Source: an uncultured Ruminococcus sp. (lineage in GTDB: Bacteria; Bacillota; Clostridia; Oscillospirales; Ruminococcaceae). From it: a DNA stretch of 63,728 bases. The DNA lies in assembly GCA_947627445.1 (NCBI GenBank), contig CANQWA010000012.1:1-63728 (forward strand). Direction: 5' to 3'. Below are positions 17,290 to 25,926 of this stretch, piece after piece. Both the position numbers and the translations under genes were made by a program. The notes under the pieces are model-generated. The model did not search any database and was not told the DNA's origin. It saw only the letters and a list, made by a program, of their open reading frames with translations. Position 1 is the first letter of the stretch; each line of letters begins with the position of its first letter.

Positions 17290-20200
17290 ATGCAGACAAA
17301 AAAACTGCTGGCTGCCCTGTTCTCTGGCTTTCTCGCTCTGGGTAGCATCTGCGTCAACATCCCCGTTTCCGTCTCCGCAGGACCTCAGGAACTGCTGAAC
17401 GACACCTTTGAAGAGGGCTTTGGCGGCTGGAAGGGCGTGGGCTCTTCCCTACAGCTTTCCACCGAGTACGCCCACAGCGGCAACACCTCTCTCTACTGCT
17501 ACGATCGCACCAACGACTGGGGTGCGCCCCGATGCGCCCTTACCGGCATCGTTGCACCGGGACAGAGTTATGAGATCACCGCAAGCGCCATGTTCCAAGG
17601 AGAGAATCCCCAGAATATGGCAATTAAAATGATCTACACCGACGTTTCCGGCTCAGATCACTATGAACAGGTGGCATCTGCTCAGGTAACGCCCGGAGAA
17701 TGGGTGACTATGTCCGGTACATACCAGATACCCGCCAACGTGACCGGCATGATCCTCTATGTGGAAATGCCCGGTTCCAACACCGATCAAACCTATTATA
17801 TCGACGATATTCTCATCCAGGGTGAAAAGACCGATATCCAACTGGACGACAAATTCACCTCGGATTTTGAGGACAGCACAACCCAGAATTGGAACGGCAG
17901 AGGCGATGCTTCTGTAGAGATCTCTTCCAAGTATGCACACGAGGGCAAAAACAGTCTGTACGTTTCCGGCAGAACCCAACTCTGGAACGGTGCGACACGC
18001 AGCGCTTCTGATATCATGAAAGCCGGAGGATACTATAATGTCGGTTTTTATGTGCTGTATGACGGTGCGCAGTACAGCGATACCCAGAAGTTTTCTATCA
18101 ATTTGCAGTATGATCTGAACGGCAAGGAAAACTATTACACCATTGCCACCGAAACTGCCGCTAAGGGCGAATGGCAATATGTCGGCAGTGAATTCACCGT
18201 GCCCCAGGGCGCAACGAATTTCTACATCTACGTTCAGACGGGTTATACCAGCGCCCCTGCCGAACAAGATATGATGGACTTTTACATGGACGATGCCTTT
18301 GGCGAGCATCTGCCCGATCCTGCTATCCAAGAGGATATTAAAGCCCTGAAGGATGCCTACGCCGATTATTTCAGGCTGGGCTGCGCATGTGCCGGCTCTG
18401 AGTTTGCACAGAATGCCACAAAAGACCTGATTCTCAAGCATTACAACAGTCTGACACTGGGCAATGAGCTGAAACCGGACAGTGTCCTGGATCAGGGACT
18501 TTCTCAGGCATATGTGAATCAAACCGGCGACGACACCATGCCCCAGATCTCTCTGAACGAAGCAGATGAGATACTGAAATTTGCCGGCGAGAACAATATT
18601 CCCGTCCGCGGACACGTACTGGTATGGCACAGCCAGACACCGGACTGGTTCTTCAAGGAAAACTTTGACAGCGACGGCGCATGGGTCTCGGAGGAAAAAA
18701 TGACAAAGCGTCTGGAAAATTACATTCAGATCGTCATGGATACATTGGCAAAGGATTATCCGGATGTGGAATTCTATGCCTGGGATGTGGTAAACGAAGC
18801 AGCTTCTGACGCAGGAACTATCCGGGATGCCGGTTCAAACAATGCAGTCAACGGGCAGTCTGCCTGGGTGAAGGTCTATGGCGATCAGTCCTACATTCCT
18901 CTGGCATTTGAATTTGCCAGGAAGTATGCCCCCGCCGGATGCAAGCTGTTCTACAACGATTACAACGAATACTCCCCCAACAAACAGAACTACATCATCA
19001 GCGATATTCTCACGCCTCTAATTGAAAAGGATCTCATTGACGGTATGGGGATGCAGTCTCACATTTCCATGAGCTATCCCAGTGTGGAGTTATACCAACA
19101 GGCAATGCAGAAGTACGCCGACCTGGGTCTGGAAATCCAGGTGACAGAGCTGGATATTTCTCAGAAATCCAACACGGATGCAGATCAGCTGGAACTGGCG
19201 CAGCGGTATCAGGATGTATTCCAGATGTACAAGGCAATGAAGGATTCCGGCGTGAATCTTTCCGCTGTGGTGATCTGGGGCATTACCGACTCCACCAGTT
19301 GGATCGGCGGCTATCCCCTCCTCTTTGACAAGGATTATCAGGCAAAGCCTTCTTATGATGCCGTCATCGATACCGATTCCGATGTGGAAAAGATCCAGAC
19401 CATGACCGCCTATCAGTATGACGGTACAACTGCTGATCTGGAGCATGCCCTGGAAATTCAGTCACCTCAGTATCTCAGTGACGGCACTACCTATTTCAAA
19501 GCCGCATGGAGCAGCAAGGGCATGATCGTCCGTGTCTATCAACATCGGTTGTCTGTCCGGTACAACCATATCACCCACCCGGATTTGATTGTATACGGCA
19601 GCACAGAGAAACAAAATGGAAAGATGCTGGCGCAGATCACTGAAACGACCGGGGAAGAAAATTATATGGATCTGGAAGTCCCTCTCACCGGAAAAGTCGG
19701 CGGTACTGTTTATCTGGATGTATTTAACTGCAATGTGGCATGGAACGATTCTGCTGCTGCGAAAAAAGAGTATGACGGCTTCTCCCTGAACGGTTCAGAG
19801 ACATATGAAACACTGACACCTACCTGCGGCATTGTGACACTTGCCGCTCAGCCCAAGTATGCCGAAGCTGCCTGGACTGAGACACCTATCGTCATTGACG
19901 GTGAGATTGACGCAGCATGGGCAGATGCACCCACCATCCATGTCAACACCTATTCCATGGGAAGCGATGGTGCAACAGGCGTTTCCCGGATGCTGTGGGA
20001 TGAGAATACCCTCTACGTCCTCACCGAAGTTACTGATAAGGTTCTGAGCGTTTCCAGTGCAAATTCCTATGAACAGGACACTGTGGAAATATTCTTTGAT
20101 GAAAACAACCATAAATCGGCTTCTTACGAAGCAGATGACATCCAGTGCCGTGTCAATTACAAAAACGATAAGACGGTAACGGACGGACGTTCTACTGACA

Positions 20201-20742
20201 GCTTTGTCTCTGATGCAAAGAAAACCGCCAACGGCTATCTGGTAGAGATCGCCATTCCCTACACCACCAGCGCATTTTCTGCCGGCCAGATCGTGGGCTT
20301 TGATGTACAGGTCAACGATGACGGCACAGGCGACGGCAAGCGCACCGGTATTGCCAACTGGAATGACCTTTCCGGCATGGGCTATACCGATCCCAGCGGC
20401 TTCGGCGTTCTGAAACTGGTTGGTGATGACAGGAAAGTTCCCGGTACGACAGTTACCGTCAGCACCACCGATTTGACAACAACTGCCCAAACAGAAACAA
20501 CTGCCACTGCTTTCGGTCAGCAAACAGAAAATGTTTTCTACGGCGATGTAAATCTGGATGGTAAGATTGATCTGACAGACGCCATTCTGCTGAACAAATT
20601 CTGCGCTGACAGCGTGACATTTTCCTCACGGCAAATGGCGAACGCAGACTGTACCATTGACGGCAACGTGGATCTAAACGATTCCATTGCATTGCTGCGG
20701 TTTCTGGTGCATCTAACAGATTCTCTGCCCAGTACCGATTAA
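17290..20742 (+). CDS. cellulosomal endo-1,4-beta-xylanase: CBM22-CBM22-GH10-CBM9-dockerin
   Basis: A 1150-residue secreted enzyme. Signal peptide 1-31; two CBM22-type modules (about 33-175 and 183-335); GH10 barrel (about 345-693) with acid/base Glu503 in DVVNEA and nucleophile Glu620 in VTELDIS; a beta-rich region of unclear family (about 700-850); a CBM9-type module (about 859-1056, starting TPIVIDGEIDAAW); Thr-rich linker; C-terminal dockerin (about 1083-1145) with two calcium loops (GDVNLDGKIDLTD and ADCTIDGNVDLND). It cuts the xylan backbone and would dock to a cohesin scaffold on the cell surface. Module families are assigned by eye. Confidence 0.92.
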   Translation: MQTKKLLAALFSGFLALGSICVNIPVSVSAGPQELLNDTFEEGFGGWKGVGSSLQLSTEYAHSGNTSLYCYDRTNDWGAPRCALTGIVAPGQSYEITASAMFQGENPQNMAIKMIYTDVSGSDHYEQVASAQVTPGEWVTMSGTYQIPANVTGMILYVEMPGSNTDQTYYIDDILIQGEKTDIQLDDKFTSDFEDSTTQNWNGRGDASVEISSKYAHEGKNSLYVSGRTQLWNGATRSASDIMKAGGYYNVGFYVLYDGAQYSDTQKFSINLQYDLNGKENYYTIATETAAKGEWQYVGSEFTVPQGATNFYIYVQTGYTSAPAEQDMMDFYMDDAFGEHLPDPAIQEDIKALKDAYADYFRLGCACAGSEFAQNATKDLILKHYNSLTLGNELKPDSVLDQGLSQAYVNQTGDDTMPQISLNEADEILKFAGENNIPVRGHVLVWHSQTPDWFFKENFDSDGAWVSEEKMTKRLENYIQIVMDTLAKDYPDVEFYAWDVVNEAASDAGTIRDAGSNNAVNGQSAWVKVYGDQSYIPLAFEFARKYAPAGCKLFYNDYNEYSPNKQNYIISDILTPLIEKDLIDGMGMQSHISMSYPSVELYQQAMQKYADLGLEIQVTELDISQKSNTDADQLELAQRYQDVFQMYKAMKDSGVNLSAVVIWGITDSTSWIGGYPLLFDKDYQAKPSYDAVIDTDSDVEKIQTMTAYQYDGTTADLEHALEIQSPQYLSDGTTYFKAAWSSKGMIVRVYQHRLSVRYNHITHPDLIVYGSTEKQNGKMLAQITETTGEENYMDLEVPLTGKVGGTVYLDVFNCNVAWNDSAAAKKEYDGFSLNGSETYETLTPTCGIVTLAAQPKYAEAAWTETPIVIDGEIDAAWADAPTIHVNTYSMGSDGATGVSRMLWDENTLYVLTEVTDKVLSVSSANSYEQDTVEIFFDENNHKSASYEADDIQCRVNYKNDKTVTDGRSTDSFVSDAKKTANGYLVEIAIPYTTSAFSAGQIVGFDVQVNDDGTGDGKRTGIANWNDLSGMGYTDPSGFGVLKLVGDDRKVPGTTVTVSTTDLTTTAQTETTATAFGQQTENVFYGDVNLDGKIDLTDAILLNKFCADSVTFSSRQMANADCTIDGNVDLNDSIALLRFLVHLTDSLPSTD

Positions 20743-20769
20743 GGCAAACCTGCCCAAAAAATATCTCAA

Positions 20770-20807
20770 ACAACCCGGATTCCGCAATTTGTTTCCGGGT
20801 TGTTTTC
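20770..20807 (+). terminator. terminator of the GH10 xylanase gene
   Basis: ACAACCCGGA (20770-20779) and TCCGGGTTGT (20794-20803), then TTTTC. Confidence 0.85.
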
Positions 20808-20857
20808 TGTCAGATTGTAAAAATTTCATAAAGCTGCGATTTTTTATCAAAAAAGGG

Positions 20858-20886
20858 TTGCAATGAGAGAAAAAATGTGATATAAT
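20858..20886 (+). promoter_or_regulatory. promoter of the EF-G-like gene
   Basis: TTGCAA (20858-20863), 17 bp, TATAAT (20881-20886), about 70 bp before the ATG. Confidence 0.75.
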
Positions 20887-20958
20887 ATGATCATTAGTTG
20901 ATTGAAATTTAGTCAACATGACGAATCCTATCATAAATGACAAAAGGAGCGAATCATT

Positions 20959-23016
20959 ATGACGACCAAAAACATTGCCTTTGCCGGTCATGCCGGTACA
21001 GGCAAAACCATTCTCTTTGAAGCATTACTGTATCAAGGCGGACGTGTGGACCGCATGGGTACAGTGGAGTCCGGAAACACCGTTTCTGACTATACAGCTG
21101 AGGAAATGAAACGAAAATCCTCTGTCTATACCGCAGTGGGAAGCATGATGCAGAATGATCAGAAAATGAACCTCATTGACACCCCAGGTATGTTCGATTT
21201 CGCCGGCAGTATGATACAGGGCATTGCCGCGGCAGACTGTGTAATGATCACCGTTTCCGGCAAGTCCGGTGTGCGTGTCGGCACAAAGAAAGCCTATCGT
21301 GCAGCCGAGGGAAAGCCACGCATGTTTGTTGTCACAAAGCTGGATGATGACAATGCCAATTTCTATAACGTTCTGACCGAACTGAAATCTACCTTTGGTC
21401 CTACCGTTTGCCCCGTCGTAGTTCCGGTGATTGTCAACCGCAAGGTGGATTCTTACATCAATCTGATTGAAATGAAAGCCTATCGGTACGACGGCAGCGG
21501 CAAAGCACAGGAGATTCCCATGCCCTCTGCTGATGTCTCTGAAAAGCTGAGCTATCGTGTAGACGGCCTGATCCAGGCATTCTCCGAGGCTGTGGCTGAA
21601 ACAGATGAAGTGCTCTTTGAAAAGTTTTTCTCCGGTGAAGAATTCACCCAAAAAGAACGGATTGACGGCATCCACAAGGGCATGCGTGATGGCACCATTA
21701 CACCGGTAGCTTGTGTTTCCGCTGCTACCATGGAGGGCATTGATATGCTCGCCAAGGAAATGGAACTGCTTGTTCCTGCACCTGAGGAAACGGAAGCGAT
21801 CTTAGCAGAAGCACTGGACGGCGAGCCTGTACTGGTACATCCTACCGCTGACGAGCCGACTTGTGTGCAGGTGTGCCAGACACTGGCTGATCCCTTTGTA
21901 GGAAAACTCTCCTTGCTCCGTGTGATCTCCGGTACATTGCAATCCGGTACTGAACTGATGAATGCTGCCACTGGTGCAACCGAACGTGTGGGCAAGCTGT
22001 TCTACCTCTGCGGCAAAAAACAGCAGGAAACTGACCGCTGCAGTGCAGGCGATCTGGTAGCAACCACGAAACTGTCCGCCAGTACCGGTGATACACTCTG
22101 CCATGCATCCCGTGTCGTATCTCTGCCCCGTCCCCAATTCCCCAAGCCCTGTTATTCCATGGCAGTCCGTCCGGCTGCACAGGGCGATGAGAGCAAGGTT
22201 TCTGCTGCCATGCAGAAGCTCCTGGAGGAGGATCAGACCATTTCTTATCAGCAGGATCCCCTAACCCATGAGATGATCCTATCCGGTCTGGGCGAACAGC
22301 ATCTTAGTGCCGTAATCTCTAAAATGAAATATGACTTTGGTGTGGATGTGACCTTGTCTGTACCCAAGATTGCTTATCGGGAAACCATCCGCAAAAAGGT
22401 CAAAGTGCAGGGCAAACACAAAAAGCAGTCCGGCGGTCACGGTCAGTACGGCGATGTGTGGATTGAGTTTGAACCATATCCGTCTGATGATCTTGTCTTT
22501 GAGGAAAAGATTTTCGGCGGTGCTGTGCCAAAGAATTTCTTTCCGGCTGTAGAAAAGGGCTTGCAGGAATCTGTCACAAAAGGCGTGTTAGCCGGATTCC
22601 CGGTGGTTGGCGTCAAGGCGATCCTGGTGGATGGTTCGTATCATCCAGTAGATTCCTCGGAAATGGCGTTCAAGACAGCGGCTTCTATTGCTTATAAAGA
22701 AGGCATGCGTCTGGCAGAGCCTACTCTGTTAGAGCCTATTGACAAGCTGGAAGTTCGCATTCCCAAGGACAATACCGGCGACATTATAGGTGATCTCAAC
22801 AAGCGCCGGGGGCGTGTGCTGGGTATGAATCCAGTGCCGGATGACGATAGCATGACCATCATCTCCGCAGAGGTTCCTATGCGTGAAATGGCAGATTTCG
22901 CCATGCAGCTCCGTCAAATGACGCAGGGCGAGGGCAGCTTTACCTTAGAACTGGCACACTACGAGCAGCTTCCGGCTAATCTGATGACTGAAGTCATTGC
23001 CTCTGCTTCGGAATAA
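20959..23016 (+). CDS. EF-G-like translational GTPase (second EF-G paralogue type)
   Basis: A 685-residue five-domain GTPase with EF-G architecture. G1 is GHAGTGKT (residues 10-17), G3 is DTPGMFDF (about 74-81) and G4 is TKLD. It has the EF-G domain IV marks (KKQSGGHGQYGDV, about 492) and a C-terminal DDDSMTIISAEVP. It differs from canonical FusA in G1 (FusA has AHIDAGKT) and is somewhat shorter, matching the EF-G-like group common in Firmicutes whose role is unsettled (ribosome recycling, protection or stress translation). Monocistronic; CAAAAGGAGCG precedes the ATG. Confidence 0.88.
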   Translation: MTTKNIAFAGHAGTGKTILFEALLYQGGRVDRMGTVESGNTVSDYTAEEMKRKSSVYTAVGSMMQNDQKMNLIDTPGMFDFAGSMIQGIAAADCVMITVSGKSGVRVGTKKAYRAAEGKPRMFVVTKLDDDNANFYNVLTELKSTFGPTVCPVVVPVIVNRKVDSYINLIEMKAYRYDGSGKAQEIPMPSADVSEKLSYRVDGLIQAFSEAVAETDEVLFEKFFSGEEFTQKERIDGIHKGMRDGTITPVACVSAATMEGIDMLAKEMELLVPAPEETEAILAEALDGEPVLVHPTADEPTCVQVCQTLADPFVGKLSLLRVISGTLQSGTELMNAATGATERVGKLFYLCGKKQQETDRCSAGDLVATTKLSASTGDTLCHASRVVSLPRPQFPKPCYSMAVRPAAQGDESKVSAAMQKLLEEDQTISYQQDPLTHEMILSGLGEQHLSAVISKMKYDFGVDVTLSVPKIAYRETIRKKVKVQGKHKKQSGGHGQYGDVWIEFEPYPSDDLVFEEKIFGGAVPKNFFPAVEKGLQESVTKGVLAGFPVVGVKAILVDGSYHPVDSSEMAFKTAASIAYKEGMRLAEPTLLEPIDKLEVRIPKDNTGDIIGDLNKRRGRVLGMNPVPDDDSMTIISAEVPMREMADFAMQLRQMTQGEGSFTLELAHYEQLPANLMTEVIASASE

Positions 23017-23105
23017 AGTGAATGAAACATGGATATGCTTTAGGTTGTGTCATTTACAAGGCAAATCAGAATACTGCAAAGCTTATTGGATATCCAATAC
23101 AAAAA

Positions 23106-23140
23106 GCACTCTCTCAGAAAAGCTGAGAGAGTGCTTTGCG
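23106..23140 (+). terminator. terminator of the EF-G-like gene
   Basis: Exact 12-bp arms GCACTCTCTCAG (23106-23117) and CTGAGAGAGTGC (23123-23134), followed by a T-rich TTTGCGGTTTT. Confidence 0.8.
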
Positions 23141-23254
23141 GTTTTAATCCATTTGGATGTCATTCCATTGTACCTTTTTCCTTGCCATTTGGTATAAAAC
23201 TTGCGCAAAAGACCAATAAACCATTTCTATTGTTACATATTATGTGACATTTTT

Positions 23255-23590
23255 TCATGTTAAATTGATTTTATTGTCGGAAACAGCTTCACCATTTACA
23301 GTGAAATATGCAGCATTTTCTTCGGGTTTTACATAAACTCGGAAGTCCGTCACTGCTTTACGTTTATGAACCGACTTATATGCCTTATATGCTTTTAAAG
23401 CAATATCCGTAATATCAAACTCCGCACTTCCAACCTGTACAAGAGTTGTTAAAACAGGCTCGCTTTTCACAGGTTTCTTTGCTCTCGGCTTTTGGCTTCT
23501 TTCAAGTTTGGTTTCAACAGACACATCCGGTTCTTTGCGTACAGTATTTCCCTCAACGGGAGCAGTTTCAGACTTCTTCTTTCTTGGCAT
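23255..23590 (-). CDS. DUF6465-type small protein
   Basis: 111 residues from ATG 23590; GGAGG sits 8 bases upstream. The basic, Lys/Pro-rich N-terminal half (MPRKKK, then RAKKPVKSEP) looks disordered. The C-terminal half is compact (DITDIALKAYKAYKS, then VTDFRVYVKPEENAAYFTVNG), a pattern I recognise as DUF6465, a Firmicutes family without assigned function. No signal peptide or membrane segment. It stands alone on the minus strand. Confidence 0.7.
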   Translation of the reverse strand: MPRKKKSETAPVEGNTVRKEPDVSVETKLERSQKPRAKKPVKSEPVLTTLVQVGSAEFDITDIALKAYKAYKSVHKRKAVTDFRVYVKPEENAAYFTVNGEAVSDNKINLT

Positions 23591-23700
23591 ATCCGATACC
23601 TCCAATGTTTTTTATACCTTTATTATACAACATGATTTGGCTTTTGTCAATATACGCATTCGATGTGGATGAACAAATCAGAGATCTGGTAATTCCCAAA

Positions 23701-23736
23701 GTAAATTCCACAAGGAAATTCAAAAGTGGAATTTAC
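23701..23736. repeat. short hairpin repeat, first of two copies (see 50473)
   Basis: GTAAATTCCAC and GTGGAATTTAC are exact arms around AAGGAAATTCAAAA. A close copy, loop included, is at 50473-50510. Confidence 0.65.
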
Positions 23737-23773
23737 GATCCTTTGTAATCGGGATAAATGAGAGCAAAAAGTA

Positions 23774-23802
23774 TTGACAAAACTCTGCGTTAATTGTATA
23801 AT
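23774..23802 (+). promoter_or_regulatory. consensus promoter reading into palindromic element copy 3 and the aldo/keto reductase gene
   Basis: Perfect TTGACA (23774-23779), 17 bp, TATAAT (23797-23802). A start site near 23809 would give a leader of about 210 bases that contains the whole palindromic element. Confidence 0.75.
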
Positions 23803-23851
23803 ATAGATATGTTTCCTCGGCATCCATTGTTTTGCCATAATTTGTCAAAAC

Positions 23852-23970
23852 GGATTTTTGAGCATCATTTGGATGCATACCAGGCGAAAATATGCAGGCG
23901 GGCTTTCGACCGGCAAAGTTTTTCCACACAGTAGTCATCCAAATTTGCCGAAAAAACGTGCATGGCATTG
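23852..23970 (+). repeat. palindromic intergenic element, copy 3 (within a 5' leader)
   Basis: Begins GGATTTTTGAGCATCATTTG and ends AACGTGCATGGCATTG. The centre GCAGGCGGGC-TTTCGA-CCGGCAAAG forms an imperfect hairpin, and CATTTGGATG pairs with CATCCAAATTTG. A consensus promoter lies just upstream and the reductase gene 50 bases downstream, so the element should be transcribed. Confidence 0.7.
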
Positions 23971-24021
23971 TTAGGGGAACATGCTCTATCACAACCACTT
24001 TCAGAAAAAGGAGTTATGCAC

Positions 24022-25155
24022 ATGATCTATCAAGCATTTCAAGACCTGAAGCTGTCTGCACTGGGCTTCGGTACCATGCGGCTTCCGGTAATCCATGGAA
24101 ACGATTCTGACATCGACGAAGCAAAAACCGCAAAGTTAGTGGCATACGCCATGGAACACGGGGTCAACTACTATGACACCGCTTGGGGCTATCATGCCGG
24201 AAATTCGGAAATCGTCATAGGTAAGATCCTGAAACAGTATCCCCGAGACAGCTTTTATTTGGCAAGCAAATTTCCCGGCTATGATCTTTCCAATATGGAC
24301 AAAGTGACAGAAATTTTTGAAAAGCAACTGGAGAAATGTCAGGTAGAATATTTTGACTTTTATCTGGTACATAACGTCTGTGAGCTGAATATCGACCAGT
24401 ATCTCGATTCAACATACGGCATCTATGACTATCTTACCGCACAGAAGAAAAACGGCAGGATTAAGCACCTGGGATTCTCCGTTCATGGCAGCTATGATGT
24501 GACAAAGCGTTTTTTGGAAGTGTACGGCAAAGATATGGAATTCTGTCAGATACAGCTGAATTACCTAGACTGGACATTCCAGGATGCAAAAGCAAAAGTG
24601 GAGTTGCTAAAAGGATGGAACATTCCCATCTGGGTCATGGAACCACTCCGAGGCGGCAAGCTGGCTTCTCTCTCAGAAAACGATACCGCTAAGCTGAAAG
24701 CTCTTCGTCCGGAGGAAACGATTCCAGCATGGGCATTCCGATTCCTGCAATCCATTCCCGAGGTCGTAGTAACACTCTCCGGCATGTCCGATTTTACGCA
24801 GGTTCAGGAAAATATCAAGACCTTTGAGACAGACCAACCCTTGAATCAGACGGAATGGGATGCGCTCATGCGGATCGCCGATGACATGCAGGGCAAGACG
24901 TCTCTGCCCTGTACCGGCTGCCGTTACTGCACCAGTCACTGTCCCATGGAGCTGGATATTCCCCGTCTCATTGAATTGTATAATGAGCATGTCTTTACAG
25001 GGGGCGGATTCCTGGCACCCATGGCATTATCTGCTTTGCCTGAGGAAAAGCAACCCAAGTCCTGTATCGGCTGCCGCAGCTGTGAAGCTGTTTGTCCGCA
25101 GCAGATCCTCATTTCAGAGATGATGACAGATTTTGCAGAAAAAATGAACGGATAG
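24022..25155 (+). CDS. aldo/keto reductase with C-terminal 4Fe-4S ferredoxin-like domain
   Basis: 377 residues from ATG 24022; AAGGAG is 8 bases upstream, while the ATG at 24016 is too close. N-terminal AKR barrel: GFGTMRLP, YDTAWGYH (Asp/Tyr), a catalytic Lys in YLASKFPG, and LGFSVHG. The C-terminus has CTGCRYCTSHCP (about 310) and CIGCRSCEAVCP (about 350), two cysteine clusters for 4Fe-4S centres. This fused form is common in anaerobic Firmicutes and probably takes electrons from ferredoxin-like partners. Substrate unknown. Confidence 0.9.
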   Translation: MIYQAFQDLKLSALGFGTMRLPVIHGNDSDIDEAKTAKLVAYAMEHGVNYYDTAWGYHAGNSEIVIGKILKQYPRDSFYLASKFPGYDLSNMDKVTEIFEKQLEKCQVEYFDFYLVHNVCELNIDQYLDSTYGIYDYLTAQKKNGRIKHLGFSVHGSYDVTKRFLEVYGKDMEFCQIQLNYLDWTFQDAKAKVELLKGWNIPIWVMEPLRGGKLASLSENDTAKLKALRPEETIPAWAFRFLQSIPEVVVTLSGMSDFTQVQENIKTFETDQPLNQTEWDALMRIADDMQGKTSLPCTGCRYCTSHCPMELDIPRLIELYNEHVFTGGGFLAPMALSALPEEKQPKSCIGCRSCEAVCPQQILISEMMTDFAEKMNG

Positions 25156-25284
25156 ATTGACTTTCTATGGAAAGTCAACCATCAAAATGATGATAAAAAC
25201 ATCAGGAGGAAAATCATGTGTCATCTTTTATTGTTCCGGCAGCGGAAGCAATTGTAACCACAATGGCACAAGGAGGATTATTTT

Positions 25285-25614
25285 ATGATTATTAGAAGAT
25301 TCAAAGAAGAGGATAGTGTTGAGTTAGCTGAGGTAATTGCCAAAACCTTAAGAACCACAAATATAAAAGATTATTCCACTGAATATATTGAAAATGATAT
25401 TAGCTTTTTAACTGCTGAAAAACCAATTAAATGCTCAACATGGACAAATTAATATGTAGCTTGTGAAGAACAGAAAATGATTGACTGTGGAGCAATTGGT
25501 GCGTACTGGGGTAAAGAAGATAAAAGCAGCTTATACACAATATTTGTATTGCCCGAATATCAAAGAAAAGGGATCAGTTTTTATGTATCAAAATGTCATA
25601 TAAATATTATATGA
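25285..25614 (+). pseudogene. GNAT acetyltransferase, broken by an in-frame stop and 3' truncated
   Basis: An AAGGAGG-led ATG at 25285 opens a GNAT-like reading (MIIRRFKEEDSVELAEVIAK). TAA at 25450-25452 interrupts it after 55 codons, and the same frame goes on with recognisable GNAT sequence (SSLYTIFVLPEYQRKG, the acetyl-CoA loop). After that loop homology stops and the frame ends at 25614. The C-terminal strands are missing. A separate short ATG frame at 25216 (13 codons, AGGAGG upstream) precedes it and is not convincing. Confidence 0.8.
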
Positions 25615-25657
25615 CAAATTCTAAAATTTGCATAAAAAATAACCGCACATCTACGAA

Positions 25658-25860
25658 ATGGAGGGCGCACTGGCAAGTGTCATCGGCAGTTTGGCGGATT
25701 GCCCGGTATTGGCAGTTCCTACCAGTGTGGGTTATGGCGCAGCTTTTGGTGGTTTGTCCGCACTGCTGTCTATGCTGAATTCTTGCGCAAGTGGTGCAGT
25801 GTGGTCAATATTGACAATGGTTTTGGCGCAGCTTATCCGGCAAGTATGATCAATCACTGA
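25658..25860 (+). pseudogene. 3' remnant of larB (nickel-pincer cofactor carboxylase), frameshifted
   Basis: Only the last 65 or so codons remain. [20 protein letters not shown] then [20 protein letters not shown] is the typical C-terminal region of LarB, the AIR-carboxylase-like enzyme that makes the pyridinium bis-carboxylate precursor of the nickel-pincer cofactor. About 45 codons in, one extra base (near 25790) shifts the frame; the other frame then reads [18 protein letters not shown] to a stop at 25858-25860. The left edge abuts the broken GNAT gene. larC follows 66 bases later, so a larB-larC operon has decayed. Confidence 0.8.
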
Positions 25861-25862
25861 TA

Positions 25863-25899
25863 AGAACCGCTGCATGTAGTTTATGTGCGGACAGGTTCT
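25863..25899. repeat. AGAACC...GGTTCT palindrome upstream of larC
   Basis: AGAACCGCTGCAT and ATGTGCGGACAGGTTCT form an imperfect inverted repeat between the larB remnant and larC. It resembles the one at 17019-17056. Confidence 0.45.
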
Positions 25900-25926
25900 A
25901 TGTCACGAAGGAGCAGATTTTCACAT

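Noticed and set aside
25216-25257. 13-codon frame with a good ribosome-binding site before the GNAT pseudogene
   Set aside because: Too short and without pattern; more likely a relic of the region's decay, though a leader peptide cannot be excluded.
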